Positions 31,156 to 40,500 are shown, counted from the stretch's first letter. The stretch is 64,000 bases of DNA from Saprospiraceae bacterium (GCA_016714895.1 JADKBV010000012.1:310001-374000); one strand, 5' to 3'. Numbers and translations: made by a program. Notes: a model not told the origin generated them from the sequence alone.

Positions 31156-33294
31156 TCAATATCTCTTTATATCACTTAATATTTTAATCGATTCAGCGAT
31201 TTGGAAATCCTTACAAATTGACTTTAAAAAATCTTCATTCCGACCCACTCTTGAAGAGTCAAGATTGATGTAATCTTGATCAGCCTTCAGATTCGATGCT
31301 TGCATTCCAGCTATTGCATCTGCGCCAAGTTTCTCAAATTTCTTTGCTTCTTCATTTCTTTTTTCAACCAAAGATTTATAAGCGTTGTAATTCAAAGGAA
31401 TTTCTGTTTGTTTTCTTATTTCTCTCAAACGATTTACATTTTCAACTGTCGTAACATATCGTTGATTTTTTGCCAATCGAGCAGCAGCTTTTTGCTTTAT
31501 TTCTTCCATATTCGCAATGATGAATGCAGATTGATTATAATTTTGTTTTGAGATTTCATCAAATGGCATGGGATGCTCATATTCTTTTTCCCCAAGATCA
31601 TAACTAGAATAAACATCCGGTATTAGCACATCTGGTTCCACTCCTTTTAATTGAACTGACCCCCCATTAACTCGATAATATTTCTGAATTGTAATTTTCA
31701 ATTCCCCTAAAGGTCTTACTTCAATTTTGTTTCCACTTGCATCCGCAATGTCTAAAGAGTTTGTATTCACTGCACGATCTAAATTGATAAAACGTTGGAC
31801 AGATCCTTTCCCGAATGTGTGAGATCCACCTACAATAACGGCTCTCTTATAATCCTGTAAACATGCAGCAATAATCTCTGAAGCACTTGCACTATTGCTA
31901 TTTATCAATACAACCATAGGCCCATCAAATAATACAGAATGATCAGTATCATTGTATGGACTAACATTTGATCTATTTTTAACTTGTACTATCGGACCTT
32001 GCTCAATAAATAATCCGGACATATCGACAACTTCTTGAAGCGAACCTCCTCCATTATTTCGCAAATCTAAAATAATTGACTTTGCTCCTTCATTTTTTAA
32101 TTTTTCTACTTCCTTTGCAATATCTTTTGCAGCACTTGGACCTCCTGGATTATCAAAATCTGCATAGAATTTTGGCAATTTAATATATCCAACATTTGAT
32201 GATACACTGTCCAATGTAAGCATCGAAGATCTTGCAAATCCTTCATCCATGATCACCTCATCACGTATGATCGTAATATCTTTGATCGTGCCATTGGGCT
32301 TTTTTACTTTTAATATGACAACAGTGCCTTTCTTGCCTCTGACGATCTTTACGACATCATCTATTTTCATACCTTTGATGTCTACTGGCTCACCACCTTT
32401 TTGAGTGACTGACATAAGAATATCATTTGCTTCCAATTCTTTTTGCTTCCAAGCTGGACCACCAGGTACGATCGAAGCAACTTTAGTATATTCTTTTTCC
32501 GTTTGGAGTCTTGCACCTATTCCCTCCAATTTTCCTGACATATTGATATTGAAATCTTCTTTATCCTTTGGTGAAAAATAATCAGTATGCGGATCGTAAA
32601 TATGAGCTAATGTGTTTAAGTACATTTCAAATCGATCAGAACGTTTAATCTCCTTTAATCTCTTGAACCATGCATCCATGTTTTCTTTCACTTCATTTCG
32701 AATCTCGAGTACTATACTATCTTCTGGTCTTGTTTTCTTCTCCTTCTCTAATGTCTTCTTCTCATCATAATATCGAGATATAAATTCATAGGTCAATGAT
32801 TTATTCCATCTACTTTCAAGCTCTTTATTATTTGAAGCCCATGCTAATTTTTCTTCTTCTGTTTCAAGTGTTCCATTTGATTCAAAATCAAAAGGCATAT
32901 CAATATACTTCTTATAATTCTCTTCAGCTCGGGTTACAATTTGCTCAAAAAGTACATTGCTTTTCTCAAAAAACTCTAGGTTTCCTGATTTAAAATGATC
33001 GTCAATCTGCGTCTTATAGCTTGCCAATGTTTGAATATCTTCATTGGAAAAAAATCTTTTTGTAGGATCTAAATTAATAAAGTATTCATCGAATGCAGTA
33101 GCTGAAAACTTATCATCTATTGTCATTGGTGAATAATGGTAGGACAATAAAATATCATGGATACTTTTTAAGATCAAACCTTCTTTAGTCTTTGGCTCTG
33201 GTCCATTAATTCCATTTGCTGAAAAACAAGCAAACAACATCAATATTGGAAAAAATAAAATCCATGATTTTTTACTATTCATTTTCTGTTCCAT
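31156..33294 (-). CDS. prc: Tail-specific (C-terminal processing) protease, S41 family, lipoprotein
   Basis: A 712-residue periplasmic S41 protease. It has a leader ending in a lipobox-like LFAC near residue 22. An N-terminal helical domain precedes a PDZ domain at about residues 245-335 (GIGARLQTEKEYTKVASIVPGGPAW) and the S41 core. The serine lies in SASASE near residue 472 and the lysine in TFGKGSVQ about 25 residues later. A C-terminal helical Tsp-type extension follows. Prc trims proteins with nonpolar C-termini and, in other bacteria, controls peptidoglycan hydrolases. The start may be Met1 or Met5. It is transcribed alone. Confidence 0.93.
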   Translation of the reverse strand: MEQKMNSKKSWILFFPILMLFACFSANGINGPEPKTKEGLILKSIHDILLSYHYSPMTIDDKFSATAFDEYFINLDPTKRFFSNEDIQTLASYKTQIDDHFKSGNLEFFEKSNVLFEQIVTRAEENYKKYIDMPFDFESNGTLETEEEKLAWASNNKELESRWNKSLTYEFISRYYDEKKTLEKEKKTRPEDSIVLEIRNEVKENMDAWFKRLKEIKRSDRFEMYLNTLAHIYDPHTDYFSPKDKEDFNINMSGKLEGIGARLQTEKEYTKVASIVPGGPAWKQKELEANDILMSVTQKGGEPVDIKGMKIDDVVKIVRGKKGTVVILKVKKPNGTIKDITIIRDEVIMDEGFARSSMLTLDSVSSNVGYIKLPKFYADFDNPGGPSAAKDIAKEVEKLKNEGAKSIILDLRNNGGGSLQEVVDMSGLFIEQGPIVQVKNRSNVSPYNDTDHSVLFDGPMVVLINSNSASASEIIAACLQDYKRAVIVGGSHTFGKGSVQRFINLDRAVNTNSLDIADASGNKIEVRPLGELKITIQKYYRVNGGSVQLKGVEPDVLIPDVYSSYDLGEKEYEHPMPFDEISKQNYNQSAFIIANMEEIKQKAAARLAKNQRYVTTVENVNRLREIRKQTEIPLNYNAYKSLVEKRNEEAKKFEKLGADAIAGMQASNLKADQDYINLDSSRVGRNEDFLKSICKDFQIAESIKILSDIKRY

Positions 33295-33414
33295 TTATTT
33301 TTAATATGCAATAATTATAACACAAATTTTCATTTTAAATGCTATTCCTTAAAGGTTTTACGAGTATTTTAACACTCTTAGCGCTAAAAAAGAGACAATT
33401 AGAAAAATTCGATA

Positions 33415-33422
33415 CAAATATA
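33415..33422 (-). promoter_or_regulatory. Possible -7 box (TATATTTG) for the tail-specific protease gene
   Basis: An exact TAnnTTTG match on the minus strand, but 120 bases upstream of the start codon; a chance match in this A/T-rich spacer is possible. Confidence 0.35.
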
Positions 33423-33486
33423 TTTACTTTTTCTAATGCGATTCAATATTTTTAAACACCGATTAAATACGAAAAGTTTCGTAGTT

Positions 33487-34068
33487 TTATTTTATATAAA
33501 AAGAAATTTCTTCAATTGCTTTCCTTTTGCGGACTATATTCGGTAATTCGGTAGGCCAACCAAGATAAAACAAACCTAAGCAATTCGTGATGTCCTTCAG
33601 CTCGAAATATCGAACTAGTTCACTAATAGCAGCAGGTGTACTCCAATATCCACCCAATTGATGTGCTGAAGCCGTCAACCACAAGTTCTGAACGGCACAG
33701 GCTACTGCTGCTGTTTCTTCCCATGATGGAATTACTGCTTCAGGGCTTCGGGTGATACAAATAGCAATCACCGCCCCAGATTGCAATGGTTTTTCAGCAG
33801 CTTTCTGCATTTTTTCCTGCGAAAAAACCTCCAGCGATGTATTGCTCCTATAATACTCGCCTAAAAACTTGGACAATTTGTTTAACCCATCCTCTGTAAA
33901 AATAACAAATCGCCAAGGTTCAGTCATTTTATGATTTGGCGCCCATCGAGCTGCTTCTACTAAGTCATTTATAATATCCTGACTTATAGCACCTTGTTTG
34001 AAATTATGAGGATAAATTGATCTCCTCTTTTGAATATTATCAAGAATTATTTGAAAATCTGATTTCAT
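33487..34068 (-). CDS. Nitroreductase-family FMN oxidoreductase
   Basis: A 193-residue flavoprotein of the nitroreductase family. KRRSIYPHNFKQGAISQDII is the N-terminal FMN phosphate-binding arginine pair, AARWAPNHKMTEPWRFVIF is the flavin-binding segment, and AVACAVQNLWLTASAHQLGGYWSTP matches the central helix. Family members reduce nitro compounds or quinones with NAD(P)H; the physiological substrate is not predictable. It is divergent from the MntR-like regulator with 50 bp between starts, so the palindrome at 34091-34110 may also influence it. Confidence 0.92.
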   Translation of the reverse strand: MKSDFQIILDNIQKRRSIYPHNFKQGAISQDIINDLVEAARWAPNHKMTEPWRFVIFTEDGLNKLSKFLGEYYRSNTSLEVFSQEKMQKAAEKPLQSGAVIAICITRSPEAVIPSWEETAAVACAVQNLWLTASAHQLGGYWSTPAAISELVRYFELKDITNCLGLFYLGWPTELPNIVRKRKAIEEISFYIK

Positions 34069-34090
34069 AATTTTGTATTTCTTAAAATTT

Positions 34091-34110
34091 ATTTTAGATT
34101 TGTCTAAAAT
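34091..34110 (+). promoter_or_regulatory. DtxR/MntR-type palindromic operator overlapping the promoter
   Basis: ATTTTAGA (34091-34098), spacer TTTG, TCTAAAAT (34103-34110) is a perfect 8-bp dyad resembling the TTTAGACnnGTCTAAA-type boxes of MntR/ScaR relatives. The promoter -7 box TAGATTTG (34095-34102) lies inside it, and a TTTTG -33 element at 34071-34075 is 19 bp upstream. Bound regulator would block the promoter. The start codon GTG at 34119 is 8 bases after the dyad. Confidence 0.75.
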
Positions 34111-34118
34111 TTATAATT

Positions 34119-34784
34119 GTGTATACTGAAACTGAAGAAAATTATTTGAAGGCAATATACAAAATTGCTCAAAAACAAGGTGAAAGTTCTATCAATACCA
34201 AGTCAATTGCTGAAGAAATGGGGACAAGTGCAGCCTCAGTCACTGATATGATAAAACGACTTTCTGAAAAATCGCTTTTACAGTACGAGAAATATTATGG
34301 CGTTAGCTTAACCAAAGAAGGACAAAAAATAGCCGTCCATTTGCTTAGGAAGCATAGACTATGGGAGGTATTTTTACATGACAAATTAAATTTTACTTGG
34401 GTAGAGGTACATGAAGTCGCGGAACAATTAGAACATGTCAAATCCGATCTGTTAATTGAGAAACTTGATGCATTTCTAGGACATCCGAAATTCGATCCCC
34501 ACGGTGATCCCATTCCTAACTCTAATGGCAGTTTTACTTTTCGAAATCAAATACCATTATCCAATATTCGCGAAAAAAATATCAGGATTCATGTTCTCGC
34601 AGTAAAGCAACATGATAGCTCTTTCCTTAAACATTTAGATGATCTAAAAATAAAACCAGGAGAAGTATTTGAAATAATTCAATTTACAGATTATGACAAA
34701 TCCATGAAGCTATTGACAAAGAATGGAGATCAAATCGTCATCACGCACAAAGTAGCTGATGCAATTTTAGTTAGACCTCAATGA
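34119..34784 (+). CDS. mntR: Metal-dependent transcriptional regulator, MntR/DtxR family
   Basis: A 221-residue iron/manganese-dependent repressor. N-terminal winged HTH at residues 2-62 (TETEENYLKAIYKIAQ, GTSAASVTDMIKRLSEKSLLQYEKYYGVSLT), dimerisation and metal-binding domain at about 65-140 (HRLWEVFLHDKL, HEVAEQLEHV, FDPHGDPIP) and a C-terminal FeoA-like SH3 domain (DDLKIKPGEVFEIIQF). Translation starts at GTG 34119. It is first gene of an operon with the metal-binding protein and ATPase, overlapping the next gene by 4 bp, and probably autoregulates through the palindrome before it. Whether it senses Mn(II), Fe(II) or Zn(II) is open. Confidence 0.93.
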   Translation: MYTETEENYLKAIYKIAQKQGESSINTKSIAEEMGTSAASVTDMIKRLSEKSLLQYEKYYGVSLTKEGQKIAVHLLRKHRLWEVFLHDKLNFTWVEVHEVAEQLEHVKSDLLIEKLDAFLGHPKFDPHGDPIPNSNGSFTFRNQIPLSNIREKNIRIHVLAVKQHDSSFLKHLDDLKIKPGEVFEIIQFTDYDKSMKLLTKNGDQIVITHKVADAILVRPQ

Positions 34785-35785
34785 TCAATTGGCTTATGAG
34801 ATATATACTTGTATTCTTCCTTTTTTGCACGTTAACCATTCAGTTGAGTTATTCCCAAAAAATCAATGTGATCGCCACTGCATCTATGTGGGCCGATATG
34901 GCAAAAGTGATTGGTGGTGACATGATAGACGTAAGTAGTATTGTGCCGGTCGGTTCTGATCCTCATTTATATGAACCTACTCCATCTGATATTGGTAAAA
35001 TTAAATCCGCAGATTTGATTTTTATCAATGGTCTTACATTTGAAAGTTGGTTGACTAAATTAATAAACAACATAAGTGAAGAAAAAAAAATAGTATTATT
35101 GACGAAAAACATAGCTCCAATCACAAGTACTGAACATAAAGGTGCGACAGATCCTCATGCTTGGATGGATGTAGAAAATGGGATTTCTTATGCCTTAGAA
35201 ATTTGCAAAGCGCTACAAAAAATAGATCCATTTCATGAAAGAGAATTTCAATTTAATTTTGACATTTACAAAAAGCAATTAGAAGAACTCCATATCTATA
35301 TCAAAAGTCGCTTTGATCTTATTCCAAAAAACAAAAAAGTACTTATTACATCGCATGATGCTTTTCAATATTTTGGAAGAAAATATGGTTTAGAAATATT
35401 TTCACTTTTGGGAGTTTCTACCGATGCAGATGTTCAGACGAATGATCTCATTAAAATAAATGAGATTATACGGTTAAGGAATATTCCAGCGATTTTTATT
35501 GAAAGCACCATTAATCCAAAAATAATGCAAGGTATACGCTCTGAAAACAATGTAAAAATCGGTGGAAAACTCTATGCAGATTCCATTGGAGATGAAAATT
35601 CAGAAGCGTCTACTTATTTAAAAATGATGAAATATAATACAGACATTATTTCAAATGCGCTTAGCAATTCAAGTTCTGACGACACTAGAAATAACATGCA
35701 ATCTAAATCGCGTTGGATCATTCCTTTCTTGATTTCATTTTACATATGCGCATTTATTGCGCTCTATTTAATCAATAGAAAATAA
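34781..35785 (+). CDS. TroA-type metal ABC transporter substrate-binding protein
   Basis: A 334-residue cluster A-I (SBP_bac_9) metal-binding protein for Mn or Zn. A signal peptide or N-terminal anchor covers residues 1-25. Metal ligands are visible: His62 (SDPHLYEP), His126 (TDPHAWMD), His192 (TSHDAFQYFGRKYG) and Asp267 (YADSIGD). The third ligand is His as in TroA/ZnuA, not Glu as in PsaA/MntC. Unusually, residues about 314-331 form a C-terminal transmembrane helix (IIPFLISFYICAFIALYLI), so the protein is probably tethered at both ends or by the tail. The start overlaps mntR by 4 bp; Met6 is an alternative. Confidence 0.92.
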   Translation: MINWLMRYILVFFLFCTLTIQLSYSQKINVIATASMWADMAKVIGGDMIDVSSIVPVGSDPHLYEPTPSDIGKIKSADLIFINGLTFESWLTKLINNISEEKKIVLLTKNIAPITSTEHKGATDPHAWMDVENGISYALEICKALQKIDPFHEREFQFNFDIYKKQLEELHIYIKSRFDLIPKNKKVLITSHDAFQYFGRKYGLEIFSLLGVSTDADVQTNDLIKINEIIRLRNIPAIFIESTINPKIMQGIRSENNVKIGGKLYADSIGDENSEASTYLKMMKYNTDIISNALSNSSSDDTRNNMQSKSRWIIPFLISFYICAFIALYLINRK

Positions 35786-35787
35786 AC

Positions 35788-36522
35788 ATGGCAGTATCAA
35801 TACAAATCAATGGAATCTCTGTAGCTTATGGACACAAAAGAGTATTGTCTAATATCTATTTAAAAATAGAACCAGGTTACATCCATGGTTTAATTGGACC
35901 GAATGGCGCTGGAAAATCCACTTTGTTCAAATGCATTTTAGGTCAAGTAAAACCAAGCGCAGGTGAAGTGATTCTCCTTGGAGAACCTGCAAAAAATAAT
36001 CTTGAGAAAATTGCTTATGTGCCTCAAAAAGATGACATTGACTGGCAATTTCCCACCACTGTTCTAGATGTCGTAATGATGGGCAGATATCCATATAAAA
36101 AATGGTATCAATTCATGAATAAAAAAGATAAAACAATGGCCCTTGATGCTATCGAACAAATAGGAATGAGTGAATTCATTCATAGACAAATCGGTGAGCT
36201 GTCTGGTGGTCAACAGCAACGAGTTTTTATTGCTCGTGCACTATGTCAAGATTCAGATATTTTTTTAATGGATGAACCCTTTGTTGGCGTTGATGCTAAA
36301 ACAGAAAAAATAATAATCGATCTGTTGAAAAAATTATCAAACGAAGGAAAAACTATTCTAGTGGTGCACCATGATTTGGAAAGTGTGCAGCATTATTTTA
36401 ATCGTGTAATCCTAATTAATCAACGATTAATTGGCTATGGAGATACCAATGTTGTTTTTACAAAAGAAAATATAGGAAAAACCTTCTCTAGTCAATCTCA
36501 TTTAATACAACAACATTTTTAG
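35788..36522 (+). CDS. Metal ABC transporter ATP-binding protein
   Basis: A 244-residue ABC ATPase of the Mn/Zn uptake family. Walker A GPNGAGKST at residues 37-45, Q-loop YVPQKDDIDW at 78-87 (the DIDW sequence is typical of manganese/zinc importers), signature LSGGQQQR at 138-145, Walker B DIFLMDEP at 157-164 and switch histidine in VVHHD near 194. It starts 2 bp after the binding-protein gene. The matching membrane permease (ABC-3 family) is not encoded next to it, which is unusual. Confidence 0.94.
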   Translation: MAVSIQINGISVAYGHKRVLSNIYLKIEPGYIHGLIGPNGAGKSTLFKCILGQVKPSAGEVILLGEPAKNNLEKIAYVPQKDDIDWQFPTTVLDVVMMGRYPYKKWYQFMNKKDKTMALDAIEQIGMSEFIHRQIGELSGGQQQRVFIARALCQDSDIFLMDEPFVGVDAKTEKIIIDLLKKLSNEGKTILVVHHDLESVQHYFNRVILINQRLIGYGDTNVVFTKENIGKTFSSQSHLIQQHF

Positions 36523-36523
36523 A

Positions 36524-37114
36524 ATGAACGCAATAATAATCTTCATTCGAAATCCTATTCTAGGAAAAGTAAAAACAAGATTAGCCAAAGAAATTGGCGA
36601 TTTGGAAGCTCTCCAAATCTACAATCAACTTTTAAACATCACACGTGACGTATCATTAGAATCACATGCCATAAAATATTTATTCTATAGTGACTTTATA
36701 CAAAATGACGACGAATGGGATTCCAATTATAATAAAATGTTGCAGACAGGAAACGATTTAGGAGAGAGGATGAAAGTGGCATTTCAATCGATTCTTCAAA
36801 GGCATTCAAAATGCATTATAATAGGGAGTGATTGCCCCTATATAAGTGAAAAACTTATAGAATCCGCCTTTACTTCATTAGATCAAAATGATGTTGTCAT
36901 TGGTCCTGCAAAAGATGGAGGATACTATTTGCTAGGCATGAATAAGTTGATACTTGAGATATTCACAGATATGGCTTGGAGTCAACAGCATCTTCTTACC
37001 CAAACAAAAGCCAAGTTGGACGAACTCAATTATTCTTACTGCGAATTAGACATATTAGAAGATATAGATACGTTAAAAGAATGGGAGAATTATAAGAAAT
37101 CTATAAATCAATAG
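36524..37114 (+). CDS. TIGR04282/DUF2064-family glycosyltransferase-like protein
   Basis: A 196-residue GT-A fold protein of the DUF2064 group. The N-terminal IFIRNPILGKVKTRLAKEIGDLEAL is the nucleotide-binding signature (PxxGxxKTRL), CIIIGSDCPYIS provides the DxD-like acidic residue, and GPAKDGGYYLLGM is the characteristic motif. Some family members act in arsenosugar synthesis; many are of unknown substrate. It starts 1 base after the ATPase stop (TAGAATG), so it is probably co-transcribed with the metal genes even though a functional link is not evident. Confidence 0.88.
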   Translation: MNAIIIFIRNPILGKVKTRLAKEIGDLEALQIYNQLLNITRDVSLESHAIKYLFYSDFIQNDDEWDSNYNKMLQTGNDLGERMKVAFQSILQRHSKCIIIGSDCPYISEKLIESAFTSLDQNDVVIGPAKDGGYYLLGMNKLILEIFTDMAWSQQHLLTQTKAKLDELNYSYCELDILEDIDTLKEWENYKKSINQ

Positions 37115-37160
37115 AATTGAATTCATCAACCTTTATTTTATCTCTCTGTTATTTATTGCT

Positions 37161-38375
37161 ATGGATTCATTGACTCAACTGGTATTGGGTGCTGCTTGTG
37201 GAGAAGTTGTACTAGGACGGAAAATTGGAAATAAAGCACTTGTGCTTGGAGCCATTGGAGGTACAATTCCTGATTTAGATGTGTTGTCAAGTTTTTTTCT
37301 CAACCAATTAGATGCCTTAGCTTTTCATAGAGGACCAATGCATTCGCTTTTATTTGCCTGTATTTTTCCATTTATTATTGGCTTTTTTGTAAAAAAATTT
37401 TACGATAGCAGCATATTTAATAAAAAAGGATATCGGATCTTTGGATTTATTTTTGGACTAGTGATTTTTTTAGGAATCGGGAGTATTTTATCCATTATTT
37501 TAGTTTTCATATTGCAAAGCACCGCTTATATTTTTATTTTACTTCTTGCAATTTTTGGTTTTCTATTTTTTAGATATATTTTTTTCAATTATGTAAATAA
37601 GACTCAAGAAATTCCGACTGCTACTTATCTAGACTATGTAAAATTATTTTTTCTATCTATACTTACTCATCCACTTTTAGATTCATTGACTACATTTGGA
37701 ACTCAATTATTTTGGCCATTTTCAAATGAAAGAATCGCAATATCAAATATCGCTATTGTTGATCCTATCTATACATTTCCATTTCTTGGCTGTGTGATTG
37801 CTTGTGGTTTTTATGCAAGAACAGATAAAAAAAGATCGTGGATTATTGGGATTGGAATTTTGGTTAGTTCTCTTTACATGATTGCAACATTATTCACTAA
37901 ATCAAACGTAGATCATGTATTTGAAAAAAATTTACAAGCGTCTTCGATTCCTTATACGCGAACCCTAACCACACCAACCATTTTAAACAATATTCTTTGG
38001 TATGCGATTGCAGAATCTGATTCTGCATATCATTGTGGTTATTATTCCATTTTTGATTCTTCTGATAAAATGGAGATTATCACATTAGCAAAATCAAATG
38101 AACTCCTGTCTCCTTATAAAGATTCTAAACTTATCAAAACACTCAGCTGGTTTAGTGAATACTATTACAATGCGATTCCAATGCAGGGAGATACTATCCA
38201 ATATAACGATTTGCGATATGGTACAATGAGTTTTAAATTCGACAGACCTGAAGATTTCATTTTTCATTTTAATCTAGTCAAAGAAAATAATGAACTTCGA
38301 TTGTTACCTGAAGAACGACCAAAAAATGATAGAAGGGATCTTGCACTCTTTTGGAAAAGATTGAAAGGAAATTAA
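37161..38375 (+). CDS. YdjM-type membrane-bound metal-dependent hydrolase (DUF457)
   Basis: A 404-residue membrane protein. The N-terminus MDSLTQLVLGAACGEVVLGRKIGNKALVLGAIGGTIPDLDVL with the following HRGPMHSLLF contains the conserved Asp and His residues of the YdjM/DUF457 group. Five or so hydrophobic segments lie between residues 60 and 250 (for example FGLVIFLGIGSILSIILVFIL). A conserved second histidine pair is LTHPLLDSLTTFG. The C-terminal 150 residues are soluble. The related E. coli YdjM is LexA-regulated; the enzymatic activity is only predicted. It follows the glycosyltransferase by 46 bp. Confidence 0.88.
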   Translation: MDSLTQLVLGAACGEVVLGRKIGNKALVLGAIGGTIPDLDVLSSFFLNQLDALAFHRGPMHSLLFACIFPFIIGFFVKKFYDSSIFNKKGYRIFGFIFGLVIFLGIGSILSIILVFILQSTAYIFILLLAIFGFLFFRYIFFNYVNKTQEIPTATYLDYVKLFFLSILTHPLLDSLTTFGTQLFWPFSNERIAISNIAIVDPIYTFPFLGCVIACGFYARTDKKRSWIIGIGILVSSLYMIATLFTKSNVDHVFEKNLQASSIPYTRTLTTPTILNNILWYAIAESDSAYHCGYYSIFDSSDKMEIITLAKSNELLSPYKDSKLIKTLSWFSEYYYNAIPMQGDTIQYNDLRYGTMSFKFDRPEDFIFHFNLVKENNELRLLPEERPKNDRRDLALFWKRLKGN

Positions 38376-38387
38376 AAAGTAAAATTT

Positions 38388-38410
38388 AGTGATTCTTTTT
38401 AAAAATCACT
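38388..38410. terminator. Hairpin between convergent genes, overlapping a stop codon
   Basis: AGTGATT (38388-38394) and AATCACT (38404-38410) form a 7-bp stem with loop CTTTTTAAA. It lies just after the YdjM-like gene and includes the TGA of the gene on the minus strand (38406-38408). No strong T-run follows on the plus strand, so termination is a guess. Confidence 0.4.
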
Positions 38411-39056
38411 CATATTTATTCTTCATGATTTTAAAATCACCTCTTTTCCATGCTTTAAAAAATTCAATCCAAGCACTTGGACTCATTATATTCATAGGTC
38501 TAAATTGACCATTATAGTATGCTTTTTGAGCTTCTGTCTTTAAATAATAACTTGCATTACTTTGACCATCATGTGGAGTAAACTCGAGCATTTTTCTGAT
38601 TCGATCCTGCGCTAGATTTTCTTCTGCTATATCTCGAAGTCCTTGATCTACTTTCAATGCTAAAAATTCCTGTTTAAAGTGTTCTTTACGAGGCCAAGGA
38701 TAGACGACTGTCTCTGGCAATAAAAACTCATCTTTTGTTAAAATTTGAAATATCGTATAATGATCTTGATTTAGAGTAGTTGGCACTATATATATGGCAT
38801 CTTTGTAACCAATATATCTAAACTGCAAGGTATCCCCTATTTTGACAGCAATTGAAAAAAAACCATTTTCATTACTAAAGACTCCTCTATTTGTCGATTT
38901 GATTCTAATTTCTGCAAATGGCAGTGGCACTGGGTCAGAATTCGACTCTGTCACAACTAATCCTGATAATTGCACAATTTCAACAGTTTGACTATGTGCA
39001 ACATAGCCGAAGAAATTGAATAAAATAATATAACATGAAATTTTAATTAATTTCAT
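38406..39056 (-). CDS. Exported protein with carboxypeptidase-regulatory-like domain
   Basis: A 216-residue exported protein. The start at 39056 (MKLIKISCYIILFNFFGYVAHSQ) gives a clean signal peptide, while the longer frame from 39080 adds a charged tail before it. Residues about 30-105 form a CarboxypepD_reg-like beta-sandwich (VQLSGLVVTESNSDPVPLPFAEIRI, GVFSNENGFFSIAVKIGDTLQFRYIGY). The same domain begins many TonB-dependent receptors, but no barrel follows. The remaining 110 residues are helical and of unknown function. Likely periplasmic or attached to the outer membrane. Confidence 0.8.
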   Translation of the reverse strand: MKLIKISCYIILFNFFGYVAHSQTVEIVQLSGLVVTESNSDPVPLPFAEIRIKSTNRGVFSNENGFFSIAVKIGDTLQFRYIGYKDAIYIVPTTLNQDHYTIFQILTKDEFLLPETVVYPWPRKEHFKQEFLALKVDQGLRDIAEENLAQDRIRKMLEFTPHDGQSNASYYLKTEAQKAYYNGQFRPMNIMSPSAWIEFFKAWKRGDFKIMKNKYE

Positions 39057-39159
39057 TAAATGTTTCGATTGGATTAACAATACTTAAAACGAAGGTAATA
39101 GAAAATTGTGTATCTCAACTTACCTTTACAAGAACTTATTCTCAACTAAAGATTAAATT

Positions 39160-40500
39160 ATGAATAAAAAGTTGCATTGGATCGGATTAATTCTCCTTCT
39201 TATCTCTTATTCTTTCAATTTGAAGTCGCAAATCATTTCAGGTCCAATGGTCGGTTATGTAGAACATCGCACTGCCAAAATTTGGGTTGAAGTGAAGTAT
39301 GACAGCAAAGTCAGCTTGAAATACTGGCAACAAAATTTAAATTCCTCAGCTCAAATTGCATTCCCTACTCATAACAAACAATTTAATTTCCACACTATAA
39401 TTTTCGATTGTGTCAATATGAATCCCGGTTCAATTTATGAATTTGAGATTTACTACAGTAATAAACCTTCCGGAATCCGAGGAAAATTTAAAACTCAAGA
39501 ATTATGGAAATGGAGAAAAGCCGCACCAGATTTTTCTTTCCTGACCGGAAGCTGCGCTTATTTAAACGAACCAGAATTTGATCGCCCAACTCCTTATGGA
39601 GGTGATACAAGTATATTTAATTCGATGGCAAAAGAAAATTCTGAGTTTATGCTTTGGTTGGGAGACAATTGGTACACTCGTGAAGTTGATTATGGAAGTC
39701 AGTGGGGACTTTGGTATCGCGCATCTAGAGATAGAAGTTTGCCATCTATTCAAAATTTCACCAATTCAATTCCTCAAGTGGCAATATGGGATGACCATGA
39801 TTATGGCCCAAATAATGAAGGTGTCTCCTATATCTTTAAAAATGAGACAAGAGAAGTTTTCTCTGCTTTTTGGGCAAATCCTACTTATGGATTAGACCAA
39901 AAAGGTGTTTACTCAAAAGCGAGTTACTATGATGTAGATATCTTCCTTATGGATAATCGAACATGGAGATCTTCTGATGATATGATTTCTTACATTGATG
40001 AAAAACCAAATCCCGATAAAAAAATGTTTGGAAATGAGCAATTGAATTGGCTTAAAAATGCATTATTAAATAGCCATGCTACTTTTAAAATCATCGCCAC
40101 TGGTTCGCCAATGCTCAATCGAATGAATAAGTATGATTGTTTTGTGAATTACCCAATCGAACATCAAGAACTATTACGATTTTTAGAATTACATAATATT
40201 AAAGGAGTTTTATTTATAACAGGTGATCGCCATCATAATGAAATCATTGAAGAAAAAAGAGTTAATAAATACAGTCTTTATGATCTCACTTTAAGTCCTT
40301 TAACTTCTGGCGTTTATAAACTTCCAAATGAAGAGCTTGCCAATCCTGCATTGGTAAATGGGAGCGTGTATCAAGAACAAAATTATACGAGAATTTCTGT
40401 TCTTGGGAAAACAAAGGATCGTAAATTGAAAATAGAATATATGGACAAAACAGGTACCCCTCGTTTTTCTTGGGAGATCAATGAATCACAATTAAAATAG
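39160..40500 (+). CDS. PhoD-like metallophosphatase/phosphodiesterase
   Basis: A 446-residue exported enzyme with signal peptide at 1-23 (HWIGLILLLISYSFNLKSQ). An N-terminal Ig-like PhoD domain (GPMVGYVEHRTAKIWVEV) is followed by the metallophosphatase core. Metal-binding motifs visible are LTGSCAYL, LWLGDNWYTRE, WDDHDYGPN, and TGDRHHNE near residue 358. Family members hydrolyse phosphomonoesters or diesters outside the cytoplasm, with Ca/Fe at the active site. It stands alone. Regulation by phosphate is plausible but no Pho box was recognised. Confidence 0.9.
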   Translation: MNKKLHWIGLILLLISYSFNLKSQIISGPMVGYVEHRTAKIWVEVKYDSKVSLKYWQQNLNSSAQIAFPTHNKQFNFHTIIFDCVNMNPGSIYEFEIYYSNKPSGIRGKFKTQELWKWRKAAPDFSFLTGSCAYLNEPEFDRPTPYGGDTSIFNSMAKENSEFMLWLGDNWYTREVDYGSQWGLWYRASRDRSLPSIQNFTNSIPQVAIWDDHDYGPNNEGVSYIFKNETREVFSAFWANPTYGLDQKGVYSKASYYDVDIFLMDNRTWRSSDDMISYIDEKPNPDKKMFGNEQLNWLKNALLNSHATFKIIATGSPMLNRMNKYDCFVNYPIEHQELLRFLELHNIKGVLFITGDRHHNEIIEEKRVNKYSLYDLTLSPLTSGVYKLPNEELANPALVNGSVYQEQNYTRISVLGKTKDRKLKIEYMDKTGTPRFSWEINESQLK

